The notes under the pieces: model-generated
Databases searched by the model: none
What the model was told of the DNA's origin: nothing
The model's input: the letters and a program-made list of their open reading frames with translations, nothing else
Assembly: GCA_001821155.1 (NCBI GenBank)
Contig: MHSB01000042.1
Span: 1 to 11,908, forward strand
Reading direction: 5' to 3'
Length of the DNA stretch: 11,908 bases
Source of the DNA: Candidatus Taylorbacteria bacterium RIFCSPLOWO2_01_FULL_50_130
Lineage (GTDB): Bacteria; Patescibacteriota; Minisyncoccia; Phycocordibacterales; UBA10002
In this document: positions 6,592 to 11,908 of the stretch, piece by piece
Layout: the number at the start of each line of letters is the position of its first letter
Position numbering within the stretch: position 1 is the first letter of the stretch
Translations under genes and position numbers: made by a program

Positions 6592-6776
6592 CGTTTCTCC
6601 AACCGAGCGCGTGGTTATAGGTTGAATAATCTTAGCTGACGCATGATACCAATACTATTCGGTCTTTCGATTTAGCAAAATTATGACGGCCGTCATAATT
6701 TTGCTAAAACTCTATTCCATCCTTTGCTTCTATGTCCGTTCTGGTCATTACTCGTTTCATATCGTATGTTCCGCCA
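6592..6776. other. Intergenic stretch with a 38-bp palindrome
   Basis: I see no convincing gene. The right part has a short minus-strand reading frame (GNGGTYDMKRVMTRTDIEAK... ending at 6704), which may be a remnant attached to the broken EVE-like gene. Its stop codon lies within the palindrome at 6671-6708. From 6600 to 6670 nothing is recognised. Confidence 0.4.
6671..6708. repeat. 38-bp perfect palindrome without a loop
   Basis: Positions 6671-6689 are the exact reverse complement of 6690-6708, centred on GACGGCCGTC and ending TTTAGC/GCTAAA. With no spacer the cruciform tip would be a few bases of the stem. It could serve as a bidirectional terminator or as a binding site for a dimeric protein; no long T-run follows on either strand, so the function is open. 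Confidence 0.7.
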
Positions 6777-7220
6777 TTACCCTCGCGCGGAGCGCAGGGA
6801 GCTCTGGCGGGTCATTAGCCTGAATGTTTTTTGATCGTTATTAGGCTCTGGTGAATCCCAACTAGCAGGATCTGGTAACTCGCTGAACAAGTATACTTCA
6901 GTTAGGGGGTACTAATAGTGGCCATCTGTTGACATTATTTTTGATTTCATAATGCCAGAGTGGCCAATCTTTTACGGAAAAATCAAAACCGACAACGCCT
7001 ATACCAATAATGCCAGAAGCAGCAGTAGAAAAAGCCGAAGTTTGTGCTCCCGTACTATGAATGAAAAAATATCTCCAGTTTGAATTTTCTTCCAACTTTC
7101 TCTGTGTTTCTCTTCCAGCCCCCAAGTCCAGTATTTAAAAGCTGTTAGCCAATGCTCCGGCGGCCCAGTGAATCTGAAAAATTGTTTGGTATTGATTGCT
7201 GAAGAAAAATCAGTGTTCAT
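6777..7220 (-). pseudogene. Decayed or frameshifted EVE-like gene
   Basis: EVE-type domains bind modified bases in nucleic acids. The start ATG at 7220 overlaps the TGA of the MazG-like gene as ATGA. Frame one reads ...FRFTGPPEHWLTAFKYWTWG...KKIQTGDI, then breaks in a run of six T (near 7064-7069). Adding one T continues as FFIHSTGAQTSAFSTAASG, IIGIGVVGFDFSVKDWPLWHYE and NRWPLLVP. A second break lies in a run of five C (near 6906-6911); removing one C gives LTEVYLFSELPDPASWDSPE and so on, to a stop at 6777. The pattern of a short N-terminal strand, GDIFFIHSTG, GIGVVG and EVYLFSELP is what suggests EVE; I could not verify it by search. The usual C-terminus is not recognisable, so it may also be truncated. 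Two opposite single-base indels in homopolymers could be sequencing errors. Confidence 0.55.
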
Positions 7221-7564
7221 AGTTTTGTGTATTTCGTGTTTTTATCTTTGGATTTGGAGACAGGATATTTGAGGGCATTCTTTTCAATCTTTTTGGCAGA
7301 GGCGGAAATGATATCAATACCGAGGTCGTGACTAAGGAGCAAGACCCAATTGAAAACATCCGCCAGCTCTTCACCAATCTCGTCTTTGTGCGTTTTGACG
7401 TACTTCTCTATCTCCTTCTCGCTTTTCCATTGAAAATGCTCCAACACCTCCGCAGCCTCAAGTGACAGCGAAACCGCCAAGTCTTTTGGTTTGTGAAATT
7501 GTTCCCACTCCCTCACCTTTCTAAAAGCGATCAACTTTTTGGTTAATTCTTCAAGGTTTTGCAT
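7217..7564 (-). CDS. MazG-like nucleotide pyrophosphohydrolase
   Basis: A cytoplasmic enzyme that hydrolyses nucleoside triphosphates (in this small family often dCTP or modified NTPs) to the monophosphate and pyrophosphate, cleaning the nucleotide pool. From the ATG at 7564 it has 115 residues. The metal-binding pattern is complete: E36-x2-E39 in SLEAAEVLEHFQW and E66-x2-D69 in EELADVFNW, with the conserved WxQFHxPKDLA segment at 20-30. The frame is open to an upstream ATG at 7591, which would add nine residues, but family members usually begin just before the LEELT helix, so I choose 7564. The C-terminal tail is Lys-rich. It ends in ATGA shared with the EVE-like gene, implying one message. 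A transposon-like element lies about 70 bases upstream. Confidence 0.9.
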   Translation of the reverse strand: MQNLEELTKKLIAFRKVREWEQFHKPKDLAVSLSLEAAEVLEHFQWKSEKEIEKYVKTHKDEIGEELADVFNWVLLLSHDLGIDIISASAKKIEKNALKYPVSKSKDKNTKYTKL

Positions 7565-7626
7565 ATTTCCGCGTTCTACTATGTAAGACATCAGTGAATT
7601 GGGGTCATAAAATAGCCCATATTCAC

Positions 7627-7780
7627 TAAACTAGGACTTACGCAATCGGTGTCATTCCCGTGAAGCTTGTCCTCGCGAAGGCGGGGAACGGGAATCCAGG
7701 GCGTTAAAAAACGGCCAAATACTGGATTCTCGCCTACGCGGGAATGACAGAAAAGGAAGAAATGCGTAAGTCCTATAAAC
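7627..7780. mobile_element. 144-bp transposon-like element (MITE-like) with TAAAC target duplication
   Basis: The element spans 7632-7775. Its ends are the 13-bp inverted repeats TAGGACTTACGCA (7632-7644) and the complement (7763-7775). It is flanked by the direct repeat TAAAC at 7627-7631 and 7776-7780. It encodes no transposase. Inside is a long inverted repeat: GTCATTCCCG (7651-7660) with CGGGAATGAC (7739-7748), and AATCCAG (7693-7699) with CTGGATT (7722-7728). This is like the GTCATTCCCGC...GGGAATCCAG repeats common in many bacterial genomes. The same TIRs bound the element at 10542-10779. Movement in trans by a related transposase elsewhere in the genome is inferred. Confidence 0.8.
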
Positions 7781-7875
7781 TATATAGTGAGATAAAGCCA
7801 AGAACAAGGAGCTTTCTCTCATTTTCAATTCAAGGTCGAACATTGATATTCACGAGAGGAATGATTGCTCGTTGA

Positions 7876-7905
7876 TTGCCTAGGGACCAGCATTTCTGCT
7901 ATACT
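7876..7905 (+). promoter_or_regulatory. Promoter of the secreted coiled-coil gene
   Basis: TTGCCT (7876-7881), an 18-base spacer and TATACT (7900-7905), preceded by TGC as an extended -10. Transcription would start near 7912, leaving a leader of about 44 bases before the ATG at 7956. It probably drives the coiled-coil gene and the two membrane-protein genes. Confidence 0.6.
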
Positions 7906-7955
7906 CACTATTAAATCAGACACTCATTACCAATAAATTCTTAAGCATCAAAACA

Positions 7956-8726
7956 ATGAACTTCATGGAGAGAACAGTAACTAATACCGCGGCAGTGGCC
8001 GCCATTTTACTACTTGTTGCATCGACCGCACTCGCGGCAGACCCTGCCGGCATCGCCCTCCCAGCCGTCCCCCCGCCAAAACCTCAACCGGCTCGCGAAC
8101 TCCGGAAAGATATCCGTGATATTCGCGTGGAGCGCCGCGAAACGGTCAAAGACGAGTTCCAAAAAGCGCGAACCGACATCAAAGCGATTCGGGCAACGGC
8201 CACGAGTTCCGGAGCAACCAAGGACGCGGTTCGCTCACCGGTCAAAGATATCCGGACCGAGGCAAAGCAAAACATCAAAGACGCCCGAACCGAGGCGAGG
8301 GAAGAAATAAAGACAAAACAAGCGGAGTTGCGCAGGGTGCGGCTCAATCGGGAGTTTGAACGCGTCTACCGGCGGTTTACGGCGGCGGTTGAGCGGCTTG
8401 AAAAGCTCGCGACACGGATTGAATCGCGCCTTAAGAAGTTTGAGGAACAGAGCCGGGACATGAGCGCCTCGCGGACTCGCCTTGCTGAGGCGCAAGCGAA
8501 AATTAGCGCGGCTCGCAATGACACCGAAGCAATCAAGACCGCGGCTGTAAGTTCAGGCGGAACGCTTGACGCGGGAACCGCGTTGGAAAGTCGTCGCAAC
8601 GCGGTGAAGACGGCCAAGGAAAGCATTAAAGTGGCCCACGCCGCGCTCGTTCAAGTCGTGAATGGAATGAAACCCGGTCGAAGCGGCGCTCCTGCCACTA
8701 CCACCGCTGAAAGTTCAGGGAATTAG
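7956..8726 (+). CDS. Secreted coiled-coil protein of unknown function
   Basis: A 256-residue exported protein. It has a Sec signal peptide: a charged start, a hydrophobic stretch at about 11-26 and an ALA-AD cleavage site after residue 27. A Pro-rich linker (about 30-46) follows, then two long highly charged helical segments rich in Ala, Arg, Lys and Glu (about 47-135 and 140-240) that look like coiled coils, and a Ser/Thr/Gly tail. The middle contains RVYRRFTAAVERLEKLATRIESRLKKFEEQ and ARNDTEAIKTAAVSSGG, a layout I recall from uncharacterised exported proteins of Parcubacteria; repeated SSGxTxDA-type turns occur near 83-90 and 199-207, suggesting an internal duplication. No Shine-Dalgarno is seen; a second ATG at 7965 is possible. 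It has its own promoter and heads a small cell-envelope cluster. The function is unknown; a structural or surface role is inferred. Confidence 0.85.
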   Translation: MNFMERTVTNTAAVAAILLLVASTALAADPAGIALPAVPPPKPQPARELRKDIRDIRVERRETVKDEFQKARTDIKAIRATATSSGATKDAVRSPVKDIRTEAKQNIKDARTEAREEIKTKQAELRRVRLNREFERVYRRFTAAVERLEKLATRIESRLKKFEEQSRDMSASRTRLAEAQAKISAARNDTEAIKTAAVSSGGTLDAGTALESRRNAVKTAKESIKVAHAALVQVVNGMKPGRSGAPATTTAESSGN

Positions 8727-8758
8727 CGCAAACAATCTATAGCTTTTAGCTTAAAAAC

Positions 8759-9043
8759 ATGAACCCAATGGAACAAAATCAGCCGCTCGGCACAGCAAAA
8801 GAGGGGCGGACCGGACCAACGATTGGAATTATTATCGTCGTTATTATTGTACTCATTCTCGTGGGGTTGTACTTCTGGGGTGAGAGACTCCGAAACGCCG
8901 AACCCATGGATTCGGTGACTAACACGCTTCAAGAACAAAGCGCTTCCGATGAGCTTGATGACATTGAAACGGACCTTGACGCAACGATGATTGAGGAACT
9001 TGATAGCGACTTGGAGGCCTCGTTTATGGAATCGCCGCAATGA
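8759..9043 (+). CDS. Small single-pass membrane protein (paralogue 1)
   Basis: A 94-residue protein with a polar N-terminus, one membrane helix at about 21-40 (GPTIGIIIVVIIVLILVGLYFW) and an acidic tail rich in Asp, Glu and Leu (IETDLDATMIEELDSDLEAS). The Arg/Lys residues after YFWG and the short N-terminal side do not give a clear topology. The helix end GLYFWGERL is shared with the next gene (ALYFWGAKL), so the two look like paralogues of a small family seen in Parcubacteria. It follows the coiled-coil gene after 32 bases and overlaps the next gene by ATGA, so the three probably form an operon. A second ATG at 8768 is an alternative start. Function unknown. Confidence 0.8.
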   Translation: MNPMEQNQPLGTAKEGRTGPTIGIIIVVIIVLILVGLYFWGERLRNAEPMDSVTNTLQEQSASDELDDIETDLDATMIEELDSDLEASFMESPQ

Positions 9044-9366
9044 CCTTATGCGGTATGTCTGCCATGGATTCTAATCAATTACCCCCAACTTCCCCGACGC
9101 CGGCTCCCGCACAACCTCTGGTTGTAGCGCCTGCGCCGGCTTCCGAAGCGGCTCCCGCGGATCCACAGATTGCGGCGCCTGTCCCCGCTTCTTCACTGCT
9201 GCCGACTCCTCCGGAAAGACTTCTTACGGCTCCACCCCATACCTCATGGGGCGCGCTCATCGGCATCATCATTATCATAGCGGTGCTCGTCGTCGGAGCG
9301 CTGTATTTTTGGGGCGCGAAACTGGAAAGAATGAATGTTGAAGGGCAGAATGTAGAAGGTAGATAG
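9040..9366 (+). CDS. Pro/Ala-rich single-pass membrane protein (paralogue 2)
   Basis: The N-terminal half is a low-complexity Pro/Ala/Ser-rich segment (about residues 14-67), followed by Trp-Gly and one membrane helix (about 71-91, with GIIIIIAVLVVGALYFWG) and a short tail. The helix end matches the preceding gene, so the pair arose by duplication or belongs to one family. The first ATG (9040) overlaps the previous stop as ATGA, which favours coupling, but the ATG at 9064 gives a start (MDSNQLPP) more like the paralogue; I cannot decide between 108 and 100 residues. The last codons (VEGQNVEGR) come from the degenerate repeat GAATGTNGAAGG that continues past the stop, so the end of the protein may have been changed by repeat expansion. 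Function unknown. Confidence 0.75.
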   Translation: MTLCGMSAMDSNQLPPTSPTPAPAQPLVVAPAPASEAAPADPQIAAPVPASSLLPTPPERLLTAPPHTSWGALIGIIIIIAVLVVGALYFWGAKLERMNVEGQNVEGR

Positions 9367-9474
9367 TAGAAGGTGGGAAGGAAAAATAAGACGAATGAAA
9401 GGCTTTTTTAATGTTTGCTCTCGTATGCATATTGCATTCAGCGCGAGGGTTCTCTTTCTGTTGTTACTATTTGC

Positions 9475-10497
9475 ATGAACTACACCGTTATTGAAAAGAA
9501 ATCGCTTCCACGTTCTGAATTTTTTCTGTCTCTTGAGCTCACCGCGGAATATGTGGACATACATCTTCGGCAGGTGCTTGAGCGCCTAAAAAAAGATACG
9601 GAACTTCCCGGATTCCGAAAAGGATTCGTGCCGGAAAAGATAATCAAGGGACGTGTGGGAGAAATGACGCTCTGGGAGGAAGCGGCGACGAAAGCGCTTT
9701 CTACGGCGCTTGGCGAGATCTTTTTCGCGGAAAAGCTCGACGTGGTGGGACAGCCGCGCGTTGAGGCAACGATGCTCGCCCCCGCAAATCCGGCGAAGTT
9801 CAACATCACCCTCTCGCTCTTTCCGAACCTAGAGCTTCCTGACTACAAAAAGATTGCCGCCGAACATACTGGGAAGAAACTGGAGCATCCAGAAATTGAG
9901 GAAGTGGAAATTGACGAGGTGGTTGCGGAAATACTCAAGCAATACAAAGATGCCAACAAAGCCGCTTCCGGAGAAAAAGAGCTTCCGCTTACCGATGAAA
10001 TTGTTAAGAAGTTCGGCAATTTCGGAAGTGTTGCCGATTTTCGCGAAAAAGTGAAACAGGGGCTTTCTCTCCGCAAAGAAGAACTCAACAGAGAAAAGCG
10101 CCGCGCCGAGCTTCTTGACGCGCTCACAAGGAAAAGTCAGAGCGAGATTCCGGACGTGCTTATAGAAAGCGAGCAATCGCGAATGGAGAGCGAGTTGCGA
10201 ATGCATCTTGAGAAATTAGGAAGCTCTTTTGAGAATTATCTGAAAGAAATAAAAAAAGATCCGGATTCGCTCAAAAAAGAGTGGCGCGCAGACGCGACAA
10301 AAAGAGTGCGATTGCAACTCATACTGCACAAGATTGCGCGGATAGAGAACATAACCGCTTCCTCGGATGAAATCGCCGCGGAAGTAGCGCATATCGTTGA
10401 ACATCACAAAGACGCCAATCCCGAAAGCGCGCGCGGGTATGTTGAAACATTTCTCACGAACCAAAAGGTTCTTGAATTTCTGGAAAACCAAAAATAG
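9475..10497 (+). CDS. tig: Trigger factor lacking the PPIase domain
   Basis: A ribosome-bound chaperone that meets nascent chains at the exit tunnel. From the ATG at 9475 it has 340 residues, against about 430 in most bacteria. The N-terminal ribosome-binding domain is present with the signature ELPGFRKGFVP (Gly46-Phe47-Arg48-Lys49). After LFPNLELPDYKKI (about 117-130) and VEIDEVVAEILKQYKD the sequence passes straight to the C-terminal helical arms (LPLTDEIVKKFGNFGSVADFREKVKQGL onwards); the FKBP-type prolyl isomerase domain that normally lies between is missing. The C-terminal arms, where clients bind, are complete. The frame is open upstream to an ATG at 9415, but the 20 extra residues are unlike the family. 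No Shine-Dalgarno is seen. It lies upstream of clpP, a common pairing, though here a mobile element separates them. Confidence 0.9.
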   Translation: MNYTVIEKKSLPRSEFFLSLELTAEYVDIHLRQVLERLKKDTELPGFRKGFVPEKIIKGRVGEMTLWEEAATKALSTALGEIFFAEKLDVVGQPRVEATMLAPANPAKFNITLSLFPNLELPDYKKIAAEHTGKKLEHPEIEEVEIDEVVAEILKQYKDANKAASGEKELPLTDEIVKKFGNFGSVADFREKVKQGLSLRKEELNREKRRAELLDALTRKSQSEIPDVLIESEQSRMESELRMHLEKLGSSFENYLKEIKKDPDSLKKEWRADATKRVRLQLILHKIARIENITASSDEIAAEVAHIVEHHKDANPESARGYVETFLTNQKVLEFLENQK

Positions 10498-10527
10498 CGT
10501 TAAGCGTACAGCGTTTAGCGTATAGTG
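10496..10527. repeat. Degenerate AGCGT tandem repeat after the tig stop
   Basis: About four 7-base units of AGCGTNN start at the stop codon of tig and run to 10527. Similar short-period degenerate repeats follow other genes here (after 9325, after 11457). The origin is unknown; slippage or a terminal hairpin remnant is possible. Confidence 0.5.
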
Positions 10528-10536
10528 CGGAACATC

Positions 10537-10784
10537 AAATTTAGGACTTACGCATTTGCCTCCCAATTCTCCCTTGGTAAAGGGAGTACCCGCCTAACTT
10601 TTCAGAAAAAGTTGGGCGGGGGATGGATTTTATGGCTTTATTCTGAATTAGAAATCCTCCTGCCTCCGGCCACCTCCCCGCCTGCGCCGAGCCTCCTGCC
10701 TGCGCTGAAGCTTCGGCAGGCAGGTCGGCGGGGACAGGCTTTAGAAAAGAAGGAATAGGAGCCGAATGCGTAAGTCCTAAAATT
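10537..10784. mobile_element. 238-bp transposon-like element with AAATT target duplication
   Basis: The element spans 10542-10779 with ends TAGGACTTACGCA (10542-10554) and its complement (10767-10779), flanked by the 5-base direct repeat AAATT at 10537-10541 and 10780-10784. The TIRs are identical to those at 7632-7775, and both right ends share a purine stretch beginning AGAAAAG. It encodes no transposase. Inside are three hairpins: CTCCCTT/AAGGGAG (10569-10586), a 14-bp stem with one G-U pair (10589-10602 with 10607-10620), and TCCCCGCC/GGCGGGGA (10675-10682 with 10727-10734), the last enclosing a nested palindrome. It lies directly before the clpP promoter. Confidence 0.8.
10695..10724. 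repeat. Nested palindrome with the core also seen in hsdR
   Basis: Arms CCTGCC/GGCAGG (within 10695-10724) around a core, of which 10703-10717 is identical to 116-130 in hsdR. It is nested in a larger hairpin of the element. This suggests an independent palindromic repeat family that entered both sites. Confidence 0.6.
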
Positions 10785-10786
10785 AT

Positions 10787-10815
10787 TTGTCAAATCATAT
10801 TTTTGTTTGTATACT
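10787..10815 (+). promoter_or_regulatory. clpP: clpP promoter
   Basis: TTGTCA (10787-10792), a 17-base spacer and TATACT (10810-10815), each box five of six to the sigma-70 consensus. Initiation near 10822 leaves a leader of about 38 bases. It begins three bases after the target duplication of the element, so clpP is transcribed independently of tig. Confidence 0.75.
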
Positions 10816-10859
10816 CTGACCATCTTAGCCATAAATCTTGCATCGTAACTTGTAAATCC

Positions 10860-11447
10860 ATGTCCATTCTAATTCCCACAGTAATTGAAAAGACAACGTA
10901 CGGCGAACGTGCCTACGACATTTACTCGCGCCTTCTCAAGGAAAATATCATCTTTCTCGGCGGGCCGATTGACGACCATGTCGCCAACATTGTGATTGCG
11001 CAACTCCTCTTTCTCCAATCCGAAGACCCGAAAAAAGAAATCAACATTTACATAAATTCACCGGGTGGTTCCGTGACCTCCACGCTCGCGATTATTGACA
11101 CGATGAATCACATAAAAAATGACGTTGCCACTACCTGCGTCGGCATCGCGGCTTCCGGCGCGGCGATGGTGCTCTCCGCGGGGAAAAAAGGCAAGCGCTA
11201 TATACTCCCCAACGCAGAAGTCATGATTCACCAGCCGCTCGGGGGCGTCGAGGGCCAGGCGACGGACATTGCGATTACCGCCAAGCACATCTTGCAGACC
11301 AAAGAAAAGCTCAACAAGATACTGGCGCACAACACGGGAAAGCCCCTCGCGCAGATTGAAAAAGACGTGGAGCGCGACTTCTTCATGACAGCGGAAGAAG
11401 CGAAAAAGTATGGCATTATTGACAAGATCATTCAAGTCATAGAGTAG
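10860..11447 (+). CDS. clpP: ATP-dependent Clp protease proteolytic subunit
   Basis: The serine peptidase that forms the two-ring chamber fed by ClpX or ClpC. From the ATG at 10860 it has 195 residues, the family's normal length. The catalytic triad is intact: Ser99 in GIAASGAAM, His124 in MIHQPLGG and Asp173 in ERDFFMTAEEA. INSPGGSV (about 66-72) is the conserved oxyanion and substrate strand, and YGIIDKII closes the protein. The N-terminus IPTVIEKTTYGERAYDIYSRLL is standard. The frame is open 19 codons further upstream, but those bases contain the promoter region, so 10860 is the start. No Shine-Dalgarno is visible. It has its own promoter next to a mobile element and is followed by a hairpin-rich non-coding region. 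Confidence 0.97.
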   Translation: MSILIPTVIEKTTYGERAYDIYSRLLKENIIFLGGPIDDHVANIVIAQLLFLQSEDPKKEINIYINSPGGSVTSTLAIIDTMNHIKNDVATTCVGIAASGAAMVLSAGKKGKRYILPNAEVMIHQPLGGVEGQATDIAITAKHILQTKEKLNKILAHNTGKPLAQIEKDVERDFFMTAEEAKKYGIIDKIIQVIE

Positions 11448-11456
11448 TCATAAAAC

Positions 11457-11485
11457 AGCTGATTAGCTTGTTAGCTTGTTAGCTT
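11457..11485 (+). repeat. 8-bp repeat array, left arm
   Basis: Tandem units close to GTTAGCTT (11462-11485) begin about 10 bases after the clpP stop. The 29 bases match, with 25 identities, the reverse complement of 11778-11806, so the arrays form a long imperfect inverted repeat around the segment between them. Confidence 0.7.
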
Positions 11486-11777
11486 TTTGGGCCAGTTTCT
11501 TTCCGCACACCTTCTCGCCACGCACAGACGTGGTAGATGAACAACCGCACCGCAAGCGGTGCGGTATCATGAGCCGATTGTGGTTAGCGATTGTTCCACC
11601 AAGGGTGTGTTGCCAAATGCCGAAATTGCCGATCTGCCTGTGCGGGGCACGCAGACAGGTTTTTTGTCTGACTTTTTCCGTTTTTCTCGTATTCTTCCGT
11701 CCCGGTGTCGCCCCGAAATTGCATTCGGCAACAGTCCCAAGCGGACTGGTCTTGAGAAGGAATCGTTCTCACCTAAC
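11486..11777. other. Hairpin-rich non-coding segment
   Basis: I see no gene I trust. Hairpins are: a perfect 10-bp stem at 11544-11565 with an AA loop; a weak stem CCTGT/ACAGG at 11637-11659 followed by six T, which could end a plus-strand transcript such as clpP; CAGTCC/GGACTG at 11732-11748; and GAGAA/TTCTC near 11754-11770. TGTTGCCAAATGC (11608-11620) recurs inverted with one mismatch at 11721-11733. It is enclosed by inverted 8-bp repeat arrays. It may be a structured RNA or a non-autonomous element. Confidence 0.4.
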
Positions 11778-11812
11778 CAGCTAACCAGCTAAAAAGCTAA
11801 TTAGCTAACTCA
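11773..11812 (-). repeat. 8-bp repeat array, right arm
   Basis: Five units of CTAANNAG-type sequence (CTAACCAG twice, CTAAAAAG, CTAATTAG, CTAACTCA). Read on the minus strand this is the same family as the array after clpP, in inverted orientation. Confidence 0.7.
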
Positions 11813-11908
11813 TGCGCGCTATAGGCCATAAATAACTGTTACCGAAATCTCTGGTTACCGCGGGCGCGTTTTTGAATGCGAAAAATCTTTGTAATCAGGG
11901 TATCAATC
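11813..11908. other. Window end without a recognised gene
   Basis: The direct repeat GTTACCG occurs twice, and GCGCG is followed by five T. No gene, RNA or clear promoter can be supported before the window ends. Confidence 0.3.

Noticed and set aside
7652..7843. Minus-strand reading frame of 63 residues with FPRRRESS
   Set aside because: It is translated from the inverted repeat inside the TIR element; such FPRRRE-type peptides are a known by-product of this repeat, and the frame crosses the element boundary.
10525..10758. Plus-strand reading frame of 77 residues before clpP
   Set aside because: It lies almost wholly inside the hairpins of the TIR element and is not protein-like.
7632..10779. 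Composite transposon between the two TIR elements
   Set aside because: Each element has its own, different target duplication (TAAAC and AAATT), so they inserted independently, and the genes between them are housekeeping or envelope genes.
11476..11792. Two plus-strand reading frames after clpP (102 and 77 residues)
   Set aside because: They run through hairpins and the 8-bp repeat array, overlap each other, and show no recognised domain or start signal. A conserved protein is not excluded.
11457..11812. CRISPR array
   Set aside because: The repeat unit is only 8 bp with no spacers of even length, and no cas genes are present.
1..11908. UGA recoded as glycine (alternative code of some CPR lineages)
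   Set aside because: TGA ends hsdS, the MazG-like gene and the first LYFWG gene exactly where family length or overlaps predict a stop.

Overview
The window looks like a chromosomal segment of a Candidate Phyla Radiation (Patescibacteria, probably Parcubacteria-like) bacterium. This is inferred from: a trigger factor that appears to lack its PPIase domain, a ClpP gene close downstream, small single-pass membrane proteins ending their membrane helix in YFWG, a secreted Ala/Lys/Arg/Glu-rich coiled-coil protein, near absence of Shine-Dalgarno sites, and compact hairpin terminators. TGA is used as a normal stop, which argues against the UGA-recoding lineages.

Left half (1-6520, minus strand): a type I restriction-modification locus, transcribed right to left. 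The order is hsdM with an N-terminal helix-turn-helix; a small conserved protein overlapping it; a terminator and a folded intergenic segment; an unrecognised 297-residue protein; a Cys-rich zinc-binding protein; hsdS; a MazF/PemK-type toxin gene joined to hsdS by ATGA but broken by a frameshift; and hsdR, cut by the window edge. A 14-bp perfect palindrome lies just upstream of hsdM. The locus therefore carries the three RM subunits plus up to four cargo genes, at least one of which encodes a ribonuclease-type toxin fold.

Middle (6520-7955): a gene-poor stretch with a 16-18-bp hairpin, a 38-bp perfect palindrome and a decayed EVE-like gene. The EVE-like gene is coupled by ATGA to an intact MazG-like nucleotide pyrophosphohydrolase. 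A 144-bp transposon-like element follows.

Right half (7956-11447, plus strand): a secreted coiled-coil protein, two paralogous single-pass membrane proteins, trigger factor, a second, 238-bp transposon-like element, and clpP with a good promoter of its own. The two elements share 13-bp terminal inverted repeats (TAGGACTTACGCA), each has its own 5-bp target duplication, and neither has a transposase. The last 460 bases have no convincing gene but hold hairpins enclosed by inverted arrays of an 8-bp repeat.

The most interesting signals are the TIR elements, a palindromic repeat core found both in frame inside hsdR and inside one element, a candidate plus-strand structured RNA at 4089-4180, the self-regulation hinted at by HTH-HsdM, and the toxin-bearing RM operon.
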